DNA of 64,000 nucleotides from Siphonodentalium dalli (taxonomy: Eukaryota; Mollusca; Scaphopoda; Gadilida; Siphonodentaliidae), in the NCBI GenBank assembly GCA_032622095.1, contig CP136061.1:26288991-26352990 (forward strand). The letters run 5' to 3'. The notes below the pieces were generated by a model. The model searched no databases. It worked only from the letters and a program-made list of their open reading frames with translations, and was not told the DNA's origin. A program made the position numbers and the translations under genes. This document shows positions 43,701-47,244 of this stretch, one piece after another (the first letter of the stretch is position 1; each line of letters starts with the position of its first letter).

Positions 43701-45844
43701 CATTCTATGTATATTTGATATACATTACAATTATACTACTACAAAGTACTACATTATTTTAATGTATTGTCGAGAAATGAAGTATTTAGTATTCAATACA
43801 AGTATACAAGTAGATGCTAATATGTATGTGTCGATGAGAACTGTTGAACAGAGATAAAACATGTCGTTAATTTTCTTTTGCCTGGGCGATGCTGGGAAGA
43901 CGGCCATTAGGTCACACCACCGCCCGGATTCTGTATGTGCATTGAATTTTCTAATATTATTTTTATAAATCCTATTGTATATGTACATGCTTTATCCAAT
44001 AAACTATCTATCTACCAGTGGCCATCATAGATTTCAAAATTCCATCCATTAACACAGGCTACAGGTCCAAGTGTTCATCTGATCATCATGAAATTTAATA
44101 TTAATATTTACATGTAGTCATTTTGGGTTCCATAAAATATGGTTGCTGGCAGCCATCTTATTTTTACTCTTTTGATGGCTAAATCCTTTGGAACAGGCTT
44201 CAAGTCGTACCTTTGGTCGGATCATTATGAAAATTGTCATTTTAATATGCTTCACAAATTATTTTTTTTTCAAAGTTCTTCCACCAAACACCATAGAGGG
44301 AGTGATGAACTGACACATTGTGAGACCTATGAGTTGTAATCTTCAGTGTGTGGTTTGGTAATTTCAAAATCACAACAACCAGATTAACAATTGAGGTCCG
44401 GACAACTGACAATGTTTTCATAGCTGCCAGTAATCAGACTCAGTTGTCAACATTCTTTCAGTTTGGATCAATACTGATGTAAATTGTTTTTATAACGCCC
44501 TAATAGTGGAGTATTGTGTGCAATTACAGTTGACAGTTGTAAACCAAGTAATTATCATGAATTATTTGGGGCATTTGGCGATTTTCATCAGTAAACTTTG
44601 AAATGTTTAGGGTGACTTGCACTTCGCCCGACTGCAAAAATAAGGCGAAGTGGATGGCACAATGGCGACTTCTTCACCCACTCGGCCTGAAGGGTTGTTT
44701 GTTTGTCTTTAAGTGTTATTTTCATTGCAGGATTGTGTATCTTAAAGGCCCACTTAACTTTTGATCACATTATACACAACATATTCCATATGAAGAGGAT
44801 CCAAAAATATATATTTTCCATCAGAATACGGAACAGCTAGGAGTGGTCCACCAAGTGATAGATGTTCTCAGATTCATTCCATGACTTCGCCCATTGTCAA
44901 CCCAGAATGCATCAGAATCGAAACTAAGAGATAGAGTTATTCCCCTTCCATTGAGAATAATATACTTTACAGTACAGACTGGATCAAAATTAAGCACATA
45001 ACACACGTCGGTACCTCGACAAAAACAACATGTTCCCAGTTTAATCAACCAGATCAGTTGATAATACAATGTTTTGGAGCTTCCGCTTTCAAATGGTATA
45101 TAATATGGAATATGTTATATATAATGTGATCTGGTGATTCGAAAATTAAGTGGGCCTTTAATAAATGTGACAGGTGATGTATCTGGACATGTTTATAACT
45201 TATTTTTAACTTACAGGGTTGTGTGTATCTCAAGTGTGACAGCTGCCATGAGGCTGGACGGGTTTATAAGAGTTTACACGGCTGGTATTTTGATGGTGCG
45301 TTTATCATATGTTAAACTGAAGGCAGGGTTTCTGCTAGGGGAAATGGTACCCCTATAGTTGGTGGGGGGAAATCTCAGCTGCGAATATTAGAATTTAGTA
45401 AATCAGTCAATAATTTAACTAGGGCTGCAATGATACGCCCATGTCATGGTACGATATGTACATATATGGACATTTTGGTTTTGGCTAATTCGTCTATAAT
45501 TTGAGTTAAACTTTAGTATAAAACTAAAATGCTGGAATGTACAGTGTACTAAATGTAGAAATTTAATATTTATTGAACTACATGTAACAATGTAAGAACA
45601 ATAACATATCAAACATCTATAGAGCTAATTGTTGTATTTATCTGTCATTCAGTGAGAAAATATACATTCCATGTAAAAATGAACTTGTTTCTTTGCAGGT
45701 CGATTGGTCACTGTGAAATTCTTCAGATTAGAGAACTACCATGAAAAGTTTCCTTACTCGTTATTAATGACGTTGCCACTGAAACCATCGAGCAACAAGA
45801 AGTTATCATTACAGCAGCCATATCATCGTTCATCTCTCGAGTGA
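4725..45844 (+). CDS. LEMD3: LEMD3/MAN1-like inner nuclear membrane protein gene, 3' part (10 exons, spliced)
   Basis: The ten exons (4725-4780, 7977-8119, 11364-11453, 20581-20689, 23167-23287, 25905-25941, 33548-33638, 36793-36895, 45217-45295, 45699-45844) total 975 nt and give 324 residues plus TGA without frame conflict. In order the partial protein has a nucleoplasm/lumen-side segment, one transmembrane helix (about residues 53-74), the MAN1-Src1 C-terminal (MSC) winged-helix region with the ESRIR...GEDFLVWRW signature (about 149-171) and KIRNMF, and a C-terminal RRM/UHM-like domain (about 217-295). The RRM/UHM part separates LEMD3/MAN1 from LEMD2. In vertebrates MAN1 binds lamins, emerin and DNA, and its C-terminal domain binds receptor-SMADs to dampen TGF-beta/BMP signalling; those functions are inferred by family. 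The exons for the LEM domain and first membrane helix are not in the window. Introns occupy about 40 kb and are almost entirely transposon-derived. Confidence 0.9.
5185..5513. repeat. 16-bp minisatellite, about 20 copies
   Basis: The unit GATATTTACCCACCCR is repeated with two main variants (CCCGGATA and CCCAGATA) and slightly diverged end units. Because 16 is not a multiple of 3, every frame cycles through the same 16-residue pattern (IFTHPDIYPPGYLPTQ), which explains overlapping open frames. No evidence of translation. Confidence 0.95.
5933..6147. mobile_element. Near-perfect palindromic TTAA MITE (family O)
   Basis: TTAACCCTTTCAGTGCCAAG at the left is mirrored by CTTGGCACTGAAAGGGTTAA at the right. 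The two ~105-bp arms look essentially identical and meet at GAGCTCTAAGAGCTC near 6040. TTAA ends with CCCTTT suggest a piggyBac-like MITE. The unchanged arms suggest a young insertion or ongoing arm correction. Confidence 0.88.
6408..6826. mobile_element. Family D MITE, long form with two hairpins
   Basis: The left hairpin is 6411-6530 and the right hairpin 6711-6803, separated by about 180 bp containing a CTTCTGGGAAG segment and ATCCCCTAATTTGCAGAAG. The outer end CAAGCCTGAATTTAGTGTGT is mirrored loosely by TTTGATTCAGG. Confidence 0.8.
6856..7937. mobile_element. hAT element, 1082 bp, with 8-bp target duplication
   Basis: The perfect direct repeat AGTGAGTT (6848-6855 and 7938-7945) flanks inverted ends TAGAGGTGCCACGATTA and TAATCGTGGCACCCCCTA. 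Inner ATCGATTA-rich motifs repeat at both ends. An 8-bp duplication and GGTGCCACGATTAATCG-type ends are hAT hallmarks. No transposase remains. It ends 39 bp before LEMD3 exon b. Confidence 0.9.
7977..8119 (+). CDS. LEMD3: LEMD3 exon b
   Basis: It has acceptor ttttag and donor gtgagc and is 143 nt long. It encodes a short linker (LSTASDG..), a Cys-Arg pair and the start of the hydrophobic membrane helix (AIQLVLFQIIIFF). It ends in phase 1. Only 39 bp separate its acceptor from the end of the hAT insertion 6856-7937; that spacer holds a plausible branch site (ttctaat). Confidence 0.88.
8125..8660. repeat. Diverged repeat shared with 45975-46760
   Basis: Matching blocks occur in the same order in both places: AAAACAGCCATAAAAGGAAAGAATAT / AAAACCGCCATAAACAGAAAGAATAT near the start (each within a longer alignment), GTAAACA, then GTTATTTCAAAATTATAACC near the end. 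On the minus strand each copy has a short hydrophobic ORF with VIFFPFMAVLTNVT / IIFFLFMAVLADVT. Function unknown. Confidence 0.65.
8987..9473. mobile_element. Family H palindromic TTAA MITE, copy 1
   Basis: It begins TTAAAGGTACTCAATCCG and ends TCGGATTGAGTACCTTTAA. The left arm is disturbed near 9005-9045 by extra sequence that interrupts the first CAATCCG. It is inserted at the TTAA of CTGTTAACATTTTTGG inside the tandem repeats of the element 8716-10780; an unoccupied unit is at 9636-9655. Confidence 0.85.
9785..10620. mobile_element. Family G tandem-repeat element, copy 1
   Basis: It starts TTTGTCCGCCGACCCAACGG with a hairpin closing at TCGGAGGAC, followed by GCGTGCGTGCGTCC and core units of GATGATAACTTTAGTAGAGT, CAGGTCAAGTTCGAA and GGCCCTTTTT. 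It ends near CAGCGGACATGAGGTCTACCG. Core units are shared with families E and F. Confidence 0.6.
10822..10930. mobile_element. Family L MITE, left part only
   Basis: It starts TTAACCCTTTCTATACTGAA and contains CATTGACGAGTAGTTATCCC and a GTTCAGATAATAAATTC segment. No matching right end was found, so the boundary is approximate. Confidence 0.55.
11207..11337. mobile_element. Family D MITE, right half
   Basis: GCAGAATGAGGTCTCCAGAG is mirrored by CTCTGGGGACCTCATTTTGC, followed by the family's right end CAGACACACTATCTCCAGGC. The left half of the long form is missing. It ends 26 bp before LEMD3 exon c. Confidence 0.82.
11364..11453 (+). CDS. LEMD3: LEMD3 exon c
   Basis: The acceptor is tttttag and the donor gtatgt; length 90 nt. 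It completes the membrane helix (VVVGYFGLKYWYKRQ) and encodes the basic stop-transfer residues and the start of the MSC domain (VYDIVEKIL), matching the YxMVxxII block of LEM2/MAN1 proteins. A family D MITE ends at 11337, so only 26 bp lie between repeat and exon. Confidence 0.9.
12107..12985. mobile_element. Family G tandem-repeat element, copy 2
   Basis: It begins TTTTGTCCCCCGACGTTTCC with the closing hairpin GGAGGACTATAG, then a GTCCGTCCGTCC run, the 192-bp tandem array and the end CGGGGGACATGTGGTCTGCG. Start and end motifs match copy 1 at 9785. Confidence 0.6.
12189..12800. repeat. 192-bp tandem repeat, about 3.2 copies
   Basis: Units start at 12189, 12381 and 12573 (AGATTGGGTACCTTCATGGT) and are nearly identical; a partial fourth unit starts after a deletion at about 12735. 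Since 192 is divisible by 3, one forward frame stays open for 196 codons with a repeating 64-residue pattern. I regard this as a by-product of unit length. Confidence 0.93.
14098..14410 (+). mobile_element. Truncated family F start joined to family E, copy 2
   Basis: 14098-14140 is a family F terminal hairpin (TATACGCCCATTTTTG). It is followed at 14145 by the family E hairpin (GTTTACCCATACCATAGTAT), GTCTGTCTGTCTGTGG and one core unit ending GAGTTATGGCCCTTTTTCG. Confidence 0.65.
14526..14611. repeat. 34-bp tandem repeat, 2.5 copies
   Basis: Units start at 14526, 14560 and 14594 (GTATCGTCTTTTGACGTC...). Copies are identical over their full length, indicating a recent expansion. Confidence 0.92.
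14702..16777. other. No gene; ancient internal duplication
   Basis: AATGAAAACAAACGAAATAG...AACACGTGG recurs at 14799 and 15261, with weakly similar sequence after each, suggesting an old ~460-bp duplication. The rest shows no supported feature. Confidence 0.5.
16778..18400 (+). repeat. Repeat family M, copy 1, split by hAT element
   Basis: 16778-17518 plus 18333-18400 match the reverse complement of 56755-57505 over most of their length, including CTTTGGACTACTTAGCTATT, GATTCAACAATAAACATCAC and CGATCGTGATCGGCCTCTCG. A short third copy of the last motif is at 3004-3058. No coding potential recognised. Confidence 0.85.
17519..18332. mobile_element. Non-autonomous relative of the 33784-34941 hAT-like element
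   Basis: It begins CAGGGTTCGTACAC and ends GTATGAACCCTG with ATTTA on both sides (17514-17518, 18333-18337). Subterminal TGGAAAAGTTATGGAATT repeats match the larger element. It interrupts repeat family M; the uninterrupted counterpart is present at 56755-57505. Confidence 0.82.
18430..18660 (+). repeat. Dispersed repeat, also at 47440-47630
   Basis: Both carry AAAAAGCCTCGTCAAA, an A/T-rich middle and ATTGAGATCTTAATTGCCTG followed by AGAAC(G/A)CAGATATTTTATTTTAA. Same orientation. The second copy lies in the hAT-like element 47245-49250. Confidence 0.8.
19278..19346. repeat. Short perfect inverted repeat
   Basis: AACTCGTCCAGTAAATTAGG... is mirrored by ...CCTAATTTACTGGACGAGTT with 28-bp arms and a ~13-nt loop. 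It could be a small MITE; no clear target duplication. Confidence 0.8.
19470..19728. mobile_element. Family D cluster, two hairpins and a fragment
   Basis: A right-arm fragment (19474-19503) is followed by two complete GCAGAATGAGG hairpins and the family's right end (ACAGGCACACTATTTCAAGG). This looks like rearranged or nested copies. Confidence 0.75.
19970..20118. mobile_element. Family D palindromic hAT-type MITE, solo form
   Basis: The 8-bp repeat CATATAAT lies on both sides (19962-19969, 20119-20126). The whole 149 bp is one hairpin: CAAGCCTTGAAATAGTGTGT, TGCAGAATGAGGTCCCCAGA and GGGTGAATTTAGTGATGCT are mirrored on the right. The 8-bp duplication identifies a hAT-type insertion. Confidence 0.92.
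20254..20506. mobile_element. Family D MITE, condensed long form
   Basis: The left end CAAGCCTTGAAATAGTGTCT and a shortened hairpin are followed by an inner CCTCAAGTGCTATGGTAAAC segment and a right hairpin with end ATAGACACTATTTCCAGAC. It ends 74 bp upstream of LEMD3 exon d. Confidence 0.8.
20581..20689 (+). CDS. LEMD3: LEMD3 exon d
   Basis: The acceptor is tttgcag and the donor gttagt. It encodes the MSC segment containing PYVAVQHVRDQLLPPSKR, which matches the conserved PYV-x-HVRDSLIPP block of MAN1/LEM2. Family D palindromes end 74 bp upstream and begin 13 bp downstream (20703), so the exon sits between two complementary repeats. Confidence 0.93.
20703..21160. mobile_element. Family D MITE, complete long form
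   Basis: It has a left hairpin (about 20735-20830), an inner segment with AAGTTCCCAAATGGTGA and CAATTTGGGGATATACAGA, and a right hairpin (about 21036-21130) followed by the decayed right end. It begins 13 bp after the donor of LEMD3 exon d. Confidence 0.85.
21170..21612. repeat. ~175-bp tandem repeat element (two units) with terminal hairpin
   Basis: GTCATAACTTGAACAGTAxTG plus GGATCTCAATGAAATTTTGT recurs at 21193 and 21368. The end holds CGGTATGCCACAAGGGGGTA and CTCTTGTTGTG, resembling the ends of family F. It follows a family D copy directly. Confidence 0.6.
22240..22600. repeat. Degenerate ~30-bp tandem repeat
   Basis: About ten units of the form CATCCAGGCTCATAACCATA + GCCTAATGAGA, with several substitutions and one shortened unit near 22470. 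Confidence 0.85.
22853..23106. mobile_element. Family D MITE, double-hairpin copy
   Basis: It starts CAAGCCTTGAAATAGTGTGT, has two consecutive GCAGAATGAGG hairpins joined by GCTGAGGTGTAAGCAGAATG, and ends CACACTATATCCAAACTTG. It ends 60 bp before LEMD3 exon e. Confidence 0.83.
23167..23287 (+). CDS. LEMD3: LEMD3 exon e
   Basis: It runs from an aag acceptor to gtaagt. It encodes the core of the MSC winged helix: VWDKAVHFIELNESRIRFES followed by GEDFLVWRW, the most diagnostic motif in the family. Its last 17 bp plus the first intron base are copied 70 bp downstream (23341-23358), where the donor-like site reads gcaagt. Confidence 0.95.
23563..24090. mobile_element. hAT-type non-autonomous element, 528 bp
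   Basis: The inverted ends are TAGTAATGTGCGGTTTT and AAACTGCACATCACTA. The flanks TTAGATGG (23555-23562) and TTACATGG (24091-24098) match at 7 of 8 positions, as expected for an aged 8-bp duplication. The interior includes CGGTTTTGGTTT-rich and GATTCTCG-rich stretches and no ORF. Confidence 0.82.
24612..25595. mobile_element. Family R tandem-repeat element, copy 1
   Basis: The hairpin TTTAGCTCAACTTACTTTTG/TAAGTTTGAGCT and GGCGTCCGTCGTTCG start the element. About six ~130-150 bp core units follow (GGGCTACAGGTCGTACC, TTCATGAAATTTGTCATG, AACGAGTCATTTTGGGGTC, GGCCGCCAGCAGCCATCTTG). It ends CTAAGTTGAGCTACAGTGTC with a hairpin GTGTCATTGACAC. Confidence 0.65.
25905..25941 (+). CDS. LEMD3: LEMD3 exon f (37-nt microexon)
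   Basis: It has acceptor tttcag and donor gtaata. The 12 complete codons read CLPNGGKVRQGQ and the final G joins the next exon to form Ala, giving GQAF as in the KVWQGQAF segment of MAN1. Phase fits both neighbours exactly, which is strong support despite the small size. A long-form family D MITE begins 31 bp after the exon (25973). Confidence 0.85.
25973..26400. mobile_element. Family D MITE, long form
   Basis: The layout matches 20703-21160: left hairpin with GCAGAATGAGGTTCCCAGAG, inner GAAGTTCCCAAATGGTGATT and AATTTGGGGATATAGAG, then the right hairpin and CAGACACACTATATGCAGAC. It begins 31 bp after microexon f. Confidence 0.83.
26503..27906. mobile_element. hAT-like element, 1.4 kb
   Basis: It starts CAGGGTTTCCGCCAGG and ends ACGGAAACCCTG, directly flanked by GATATGT (26496-26502, 27907-27913). 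The inner part has only short ORFs without recognisable protein. It is inserted in an older repeat whose ends carry TGATACGAT-like motifs (26470-26502 and 27907-28190). Confidence 0.78.
28381..33467. mobile_element. 5.1-kb palindromic (foldback) element
   Basis: The left end (TAGTCCGGGAGCTAATAGGG) is the exact reverse complement of the right end at 33448-33467. Correspondence continues inward: 28430-28740 pairs with 33115-33420 almost perfectly. 29040-29620 pairs with 32230-32830 well, and 29700-30600 pairs with 31150-32150 with many differences, to a centre near 30900. AAC directly flanks both ends (28378-28380, 33468-33470), a possible 3-bp target duplication. The arms contain recurring AAGATGGCGGCCAAAATGG-like stretches. 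No transposase-like protein was recognised. Confidence 0.85.
33548..33638 (+). CDS. LEMD3: LEMD3 exon g
   Basis: It has acceptor ttttcag and donor gtgagt; 91 nt. It encodes FGEHDEG, a linker, then PTLKIRNMF, the conserved end of the MSC region ahead of the RRM. Its acceptor lies 80 bp downstream of the 5.1-kb palindromic element ending at 33467. Confidence 0.93.
33784..34941 (+). mobile_element. Degenerate hAT-like transposon
   Basis: The ends are inverted (CAGGGTTCGTA at the left, TACGAACCCTG at the right), flanked by the direct repeat ATTATA (33778-33783 and 34942-34947). Inner ends carry repeated TGGAAAAGTCATGGAA-like motifs shared with the shorter relative at 17519-18332. It holds a broken transposase-type coding region. 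It lies in the LEMD3 intron between exons g and h. Confidence 0.82.
34223..34764 (+). pseudogene. hAT-type transposase fragment with C2H2-like zinc finger, frameshifted
   Basis: The first part (34223-34501) reads RCRLCNKLIDISNMGKAALNSH...KKHKG, a C-x2-C...H-x4-H finger typical of the N-terminus of animal hAT-like proteins. After a TGA, another frame reads DIEKIFQCMFPTA (about 34548-34586). A further frame from 34567 reads TVAQKLLCGEKKTAYMTSHG then LAPFFSDIL, similar to the conserved block after the finger in these families. At least one stop and one frameshift, and the lack of the catalytic and dimerisation domains, make it a pseudogene. Family assignment rests on motif memory only. Confidence 0.65.
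35402..35565. repeat. Palindrome, 164 bp
   Basis: TGTGTACAGTATGTGTTTTT and CCAGGTTGTGGTGAAAAGT are mirrored on the right, with one short segment differing (GAACTCAT / ATGAGT region). Centre near 35485. Probable MITE. Confidence 0.78.
35618..35809. mobile_element. Family L TTAA MITE
   Basis: It is bounded by TTAACCTTTTCTTTACTAAA and TTTAGTAAAGAAAGGGTTAA. The interior ATTGACGAGTAGTTCCCATC and AATAATAGACCATTCC match pieces at 10822-10930, 36495-36748 and 54640-54806, which are more decayed copies. Confidence 0.8.
35984..36448. mobile_element. Family H palindromic TTAA MITE, copy 2
   Basis: The ends are TTAAAGGTACTCAATCCGAT and ATCGGATTGAGTACCTTTAA. Arms of about 230 bp mirror one another nearly perfectly around a centre near 36216 (CAAGTGGTAATAATAACCAC). 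Similar copies lie at 8987 and 62744. Confidence 0.88.
36495..36748. mobile_element. Family L TTAA MITE, inverted decayed copy
   Basis: It begins near CACTTTCTATACTGAATGG and ends GTAATGTAAGGGTTAA. The GAGAACTACTCATCAAGG segment is the reverse complement of the family's ATTGACGAGTAGTTC. Confidence 0.6.
36793..36895 (+). CDS. LEMD3: LEMD3 exon h
   Basis: It has acceptor tttcag and donor gtaagt; 103 nt. It encodes EEEDNWEINVKDAILDKTG...ILHIYVDKNSSE, the first half of the RRM/UHM domain (first helix and first RNP-like strand), matching the LHIAVDKNS block of MAN1. The 3' half with its donor is tandemly duplicated in the following intron (see the 65-bp repeat at 36842). Confidence 0.94.
36842..36997 (+). 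repeat. 65-bp tandem repeat spanning exon h end and its donor site
   Basis: Units start at 36842, 36907 and 36972 (AAAACTGG...). The first covers the last 54 bp of exon h plus 11 bp of intron. The second keeps an uninterrupted reading frame (KTGCNGVLHIYVDKNSSE) and a perfect gtaagt donor at 36961. The third is cut off at 36997 by a family D MITE. Confidence 0.93.
36998..37175. mobile_element. Family D MITE, left half
   Basis: CCAGGCCTGGATATAGTGTG and one hairpin are present, then the inner CATCTTCTGGGAAGTATC. The rest is replaced by a family R repeat beginning near 37172. Its left end cuts off the third copy of the 65-bp exon repeat. Confidence 0.75.
37172..37684. mobile_element. Family R element, copy 2, left part (interrupted by LINE)
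   Basis: It starts TTTAGTCAACTTTACTTTG then TTTGAGCTATTGCCATGG and four core units. The LINE insertion at 37685 interrupts a core unit in ATGGCCACCAG. The right part is at 44014-44240. Confidence 0.65.
37938..38711 (+). CDS. LINE ORF1 protein, coiled coil plus RRM-like domain
   Basis: It has 257 residues from an ATG in good context. Residues about 15-100 are rich in heptad-compatible Leu/Ile/Met (DLKILILQLQQNMKTS..., IDQIGNDMKQI) and probably form a coiled coil. Residues about 105-190 (LLFYGYKE..., NPIIVVFATDRDKQAVI) resemble the RRM of L1-type ORF1 proteins. The basic end (HLKRKRGDLAETAFKLRKQYKKKTRI...) resembles the C-terminal nucleic-acid-binding domain. The family role is binding and chaperoning the element RNA. 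No frame break is seen. Confidence 0.8.
   Translation: MADEKKASSADEVSRSDLKILILQLQQNMKTSLDMMKNSIDQIGNDMKQIKIDHAELHKCVAYNAEQIEDVTNNIIPSIESNLKAECSELRDLITLAEIHDRKYSLLFYGYKEHNNEDTYTVIQKSLVEDLKVEQTRAAQIMDRCVNAHRIPVKRFGNRAIKEQKPNPIIVVFATDRDKQAVIGATQKLFGTGKSVRTDLPAHLKRKRGDLAETAFKLRKQYKKKTRIIVQGVNVILQHRNSTEERWTDYNGGFDFK
38712..40579 (+). other. LINE inter-ORF region with a 187-bp tandem duplication
   Basis: This is unusually long non-coding sequence between ORF1 and ORF2. A unit starting at 39088 is repeated at 39275 (period 187 bp, few differences). No long ORF with recognisable protein is seen in it. It could hold an internal promoter or a translation-restart region, or be an assembly of an older insertion; the sequence alone does not decide. 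Confidence 0.6.
40580..43639 (+). pseudogene. LINE ORF2: AP endonuclease plus reverse transcriptase, one in-frame stop
   Basis: The reading frame starts at an ATG (MANQDISDES) and runs about 1,019 codons. It is interrupted only by a TAG at 41552-41554, after which the same frame continues. The endonuclease shows LNCQS (Asn46), ISEFF (Glu78), MGDFNI (Asp191, Asn193), IDHIY and SDH (256-258). The reverse transcriptase shows YRPISILPVFSKILEK, FLDFSKAFDTIDH (about 42485-42523), GVPQGSILGPILF and SFADDT (about 42744-42761). The C-terminus ends in a short Cys-containing tail (YCPDCTNQ). The single stop separates endonuclease from RT, so this copy should not make full ORF2 unless the stop is read through, polymorphic or a sequence error. 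Confidence 0.9.
44014..44240. mobile_element. Family R element, copy 2, right part
   Basis: It resumes ACCAGTGGCCATCATAGATT, with CACAGGCTACAGGTCC and GTCGTACCTTTGGTCGGATC. The element's own right end is not seen. Confidence 0.62.
44742..45161. mobile_element. Palindromic TTAA MITE (family K)
   Basis: TTAAAGGCCCACTTAACTTT and TTAAGTGGGCCTTTAA are bounded by TTAA at both ends. The subterminal GATCACATTATAxACAACATATTCCATAT is mirrored near 45100-45130. It ends 55 bp before LEMD3 exon i. Confidence 0.85.
45217..45295 (+). CDS. LEMD3: LEMD3 exon i
   Basis: It has acceptor ttacag and donor gtgcgt; 79 nt. It encodes GCVYLKCDSCHEAGRVYKS then LHGWYFDG, the RNP1-like strand and second helix of the RRM/UHM (G-CVYVKC...LHGSWFDG in vertebrate MAN1). 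A TTAA-flanked MITE ends 55 bp upstream (45161). Confidence 0.94.
45699..45844 (+). CDS. LEMD3: LEMD3 last coding exon
   Basis: The acceptor is tttgcag and the stop is TGA at 45842-45844. It encodes RLVTVKFFRLENYHEKFP, the last strand of the RRM/UHM (LVTVKYLRLDRYHHRFP in vertebrates), then a 28-residue tail containing TLPLKPSSNK, comparable to the NTPLKPSNK tail of MAN1. No confident polyadenylation signal was identified; an AATAAA-type hexamer at about 46833 is one candidate. Confidence 0.94.
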
Positions 45845-45974
45845 ATTTGATTCACCTGCCATTCACCATAGTTTATGCTCCTCAGCTATTTCATGCTATC
45901 TCGACGGACAGTATTATCCAAAAATATATAATTAAAATGGGCAATGTGTGAAAGTTGTCACTTAATTTTAATAT

Positions 45975-46760
45975 ATTTGCTTAAAGATACAGGCGGCCTT
46001 TGCATTGGGTATAGCTGTTAATATAGTCACATCTGCTAAAACCGCCATAAACAGAAAGAATATTATATAATAGACAGATGTTGTTCTTTTGCCAATCACA
46101 AATATCATGTACATTGCATGTTTTACATTTATACACTTTGTTGTGTAAACAAATATCAAAAACGTTGTTTTCCAATGAAAATGTTCCATTGTGCTGTGGA
46201 AGGCGGAGATAAAATTATTGGCGCCATCAACAATCGCATTTAAATCACATCAAATTTTATTTTAATTGACCTATTCTACCTGCTTGCTGTCAGTTAAAAA
46301 TCCAGCTAAACCACGTTACTTCATGATTTGGAAATGGTCAGACAGAAAACGTGTACATAAAATAATTGTTCTTGCAAAGAGATGAATATTTTTCAATCCA
46401 GTTAATATTTTCTCCTAACCTATATATGGTAATGCATACCAAATAAGGAATTTACTATGAGTAGTATTGTGAGTTGTAGACTTACCAAATAAGCGGTTTA
46501 ATACAACCGATGTGTAATGCGTGTGAATCTAAATAAGGAAATGATTCAATATGGTGACTGCTTATAAACAATCCACTGCGCTTTTTGTGAGAAACTAACA
46601 ACACGCGATCTGTATTTTCTCAGACACAAGGCGTGTTTTGTGAATAATATCGCATTCATATCATCATTATGCTATACTGTTAGTATATTCTTGAGGAAAT
46701 TATCATAATTTTATAAATGTTATTTCTAAATTTTATAACCTACAATGAAGGCTGCCCGTC
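45975..46760. repeat. Diverged repeat shared with 8125-8660
   Basis: It starts about 130 bp after the LEMD3 stop codon and ends near TTATTTCTAAATTTTATAACC. The minus-strand ORF (about 46189-45968) encodes a hydrophobic segment similar to that of the other copy. It may be an unknown transposon or a duplicated small gene remnant. Confidence 0.62.
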
Positions 46761-47244
46761 CCTTTGAGGTGTCACTTATGGCACTTAATAACAAACACTG
46801 ATATAAAATTTTCAAAAACTACGTCTTCTTGGAATAAAGTTTCTTATTAATGGATTCATTGAAAAGTTAAAATAATCCACTGCAGCTGCCATTGATTCTT
46901 TTGAAACCAAGAAATGTCCAAAATTACTTTAATACTATATTTTCCTGCCAAATTAAACCAATACTTGCGCTAGATTAATATATAAATTTGAGGGTGTAGC
47001 TTCAAATCCTGAAAAAGTTTTTGAAAATTTGCCATGACCGTTGATGTTGACATTAGCCATCTCTGCTCTACCTTAAAAATGCTTCTCGGTGATATATAAT
47101 AACTTCCTAACTTATTTGACAATTTGTAACTGGACCAGCCCTTTTATCTATTTTTGGGTGATACTAGATGTCAAAAATAGCCTGCATTAGTTATGGGAAC
47201 AATGGACAGACACCCATGACCTCTATGTTCTCCTGGTGCCTTAA

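Larger units (their letters stand above)
37685..44013 (+). mobile_element. Near-complete non-LTR retrotransposon (LINE), two ORFs
   Basis: The element is bounded by the 5-bp direct repeat ACCAG (37680-37684 and 44014-44018) inside a family R repeat, which continues on both sides. It holds a 253-bp 5' leader, ORF1 (37938-38711), a 1.87-kb inter-ORF region, ORF2 with endonuclease and reverse transcriptase (40580-43639), a ~370-bp 3' UTR and a short CTAT-repeat tail. A tetranucleotide-repeat tail and the RT style suggest the Jockey/CR1/L2 group, but I cannot assign a clade without alignment. Intact ends and almost intact ORFs point to a fairly recent insertion. It lies in the sense orientation in the LEMD3 intron between exons h and i. 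Confidence 0.88.

Noticed and set aside
37938-44013. Possible host gene encoding an endonuclease/RT-derived protein
   Set aside because: Target duplication, repeat tail and LINE-type ORF order show an ordinary retrotransposon.
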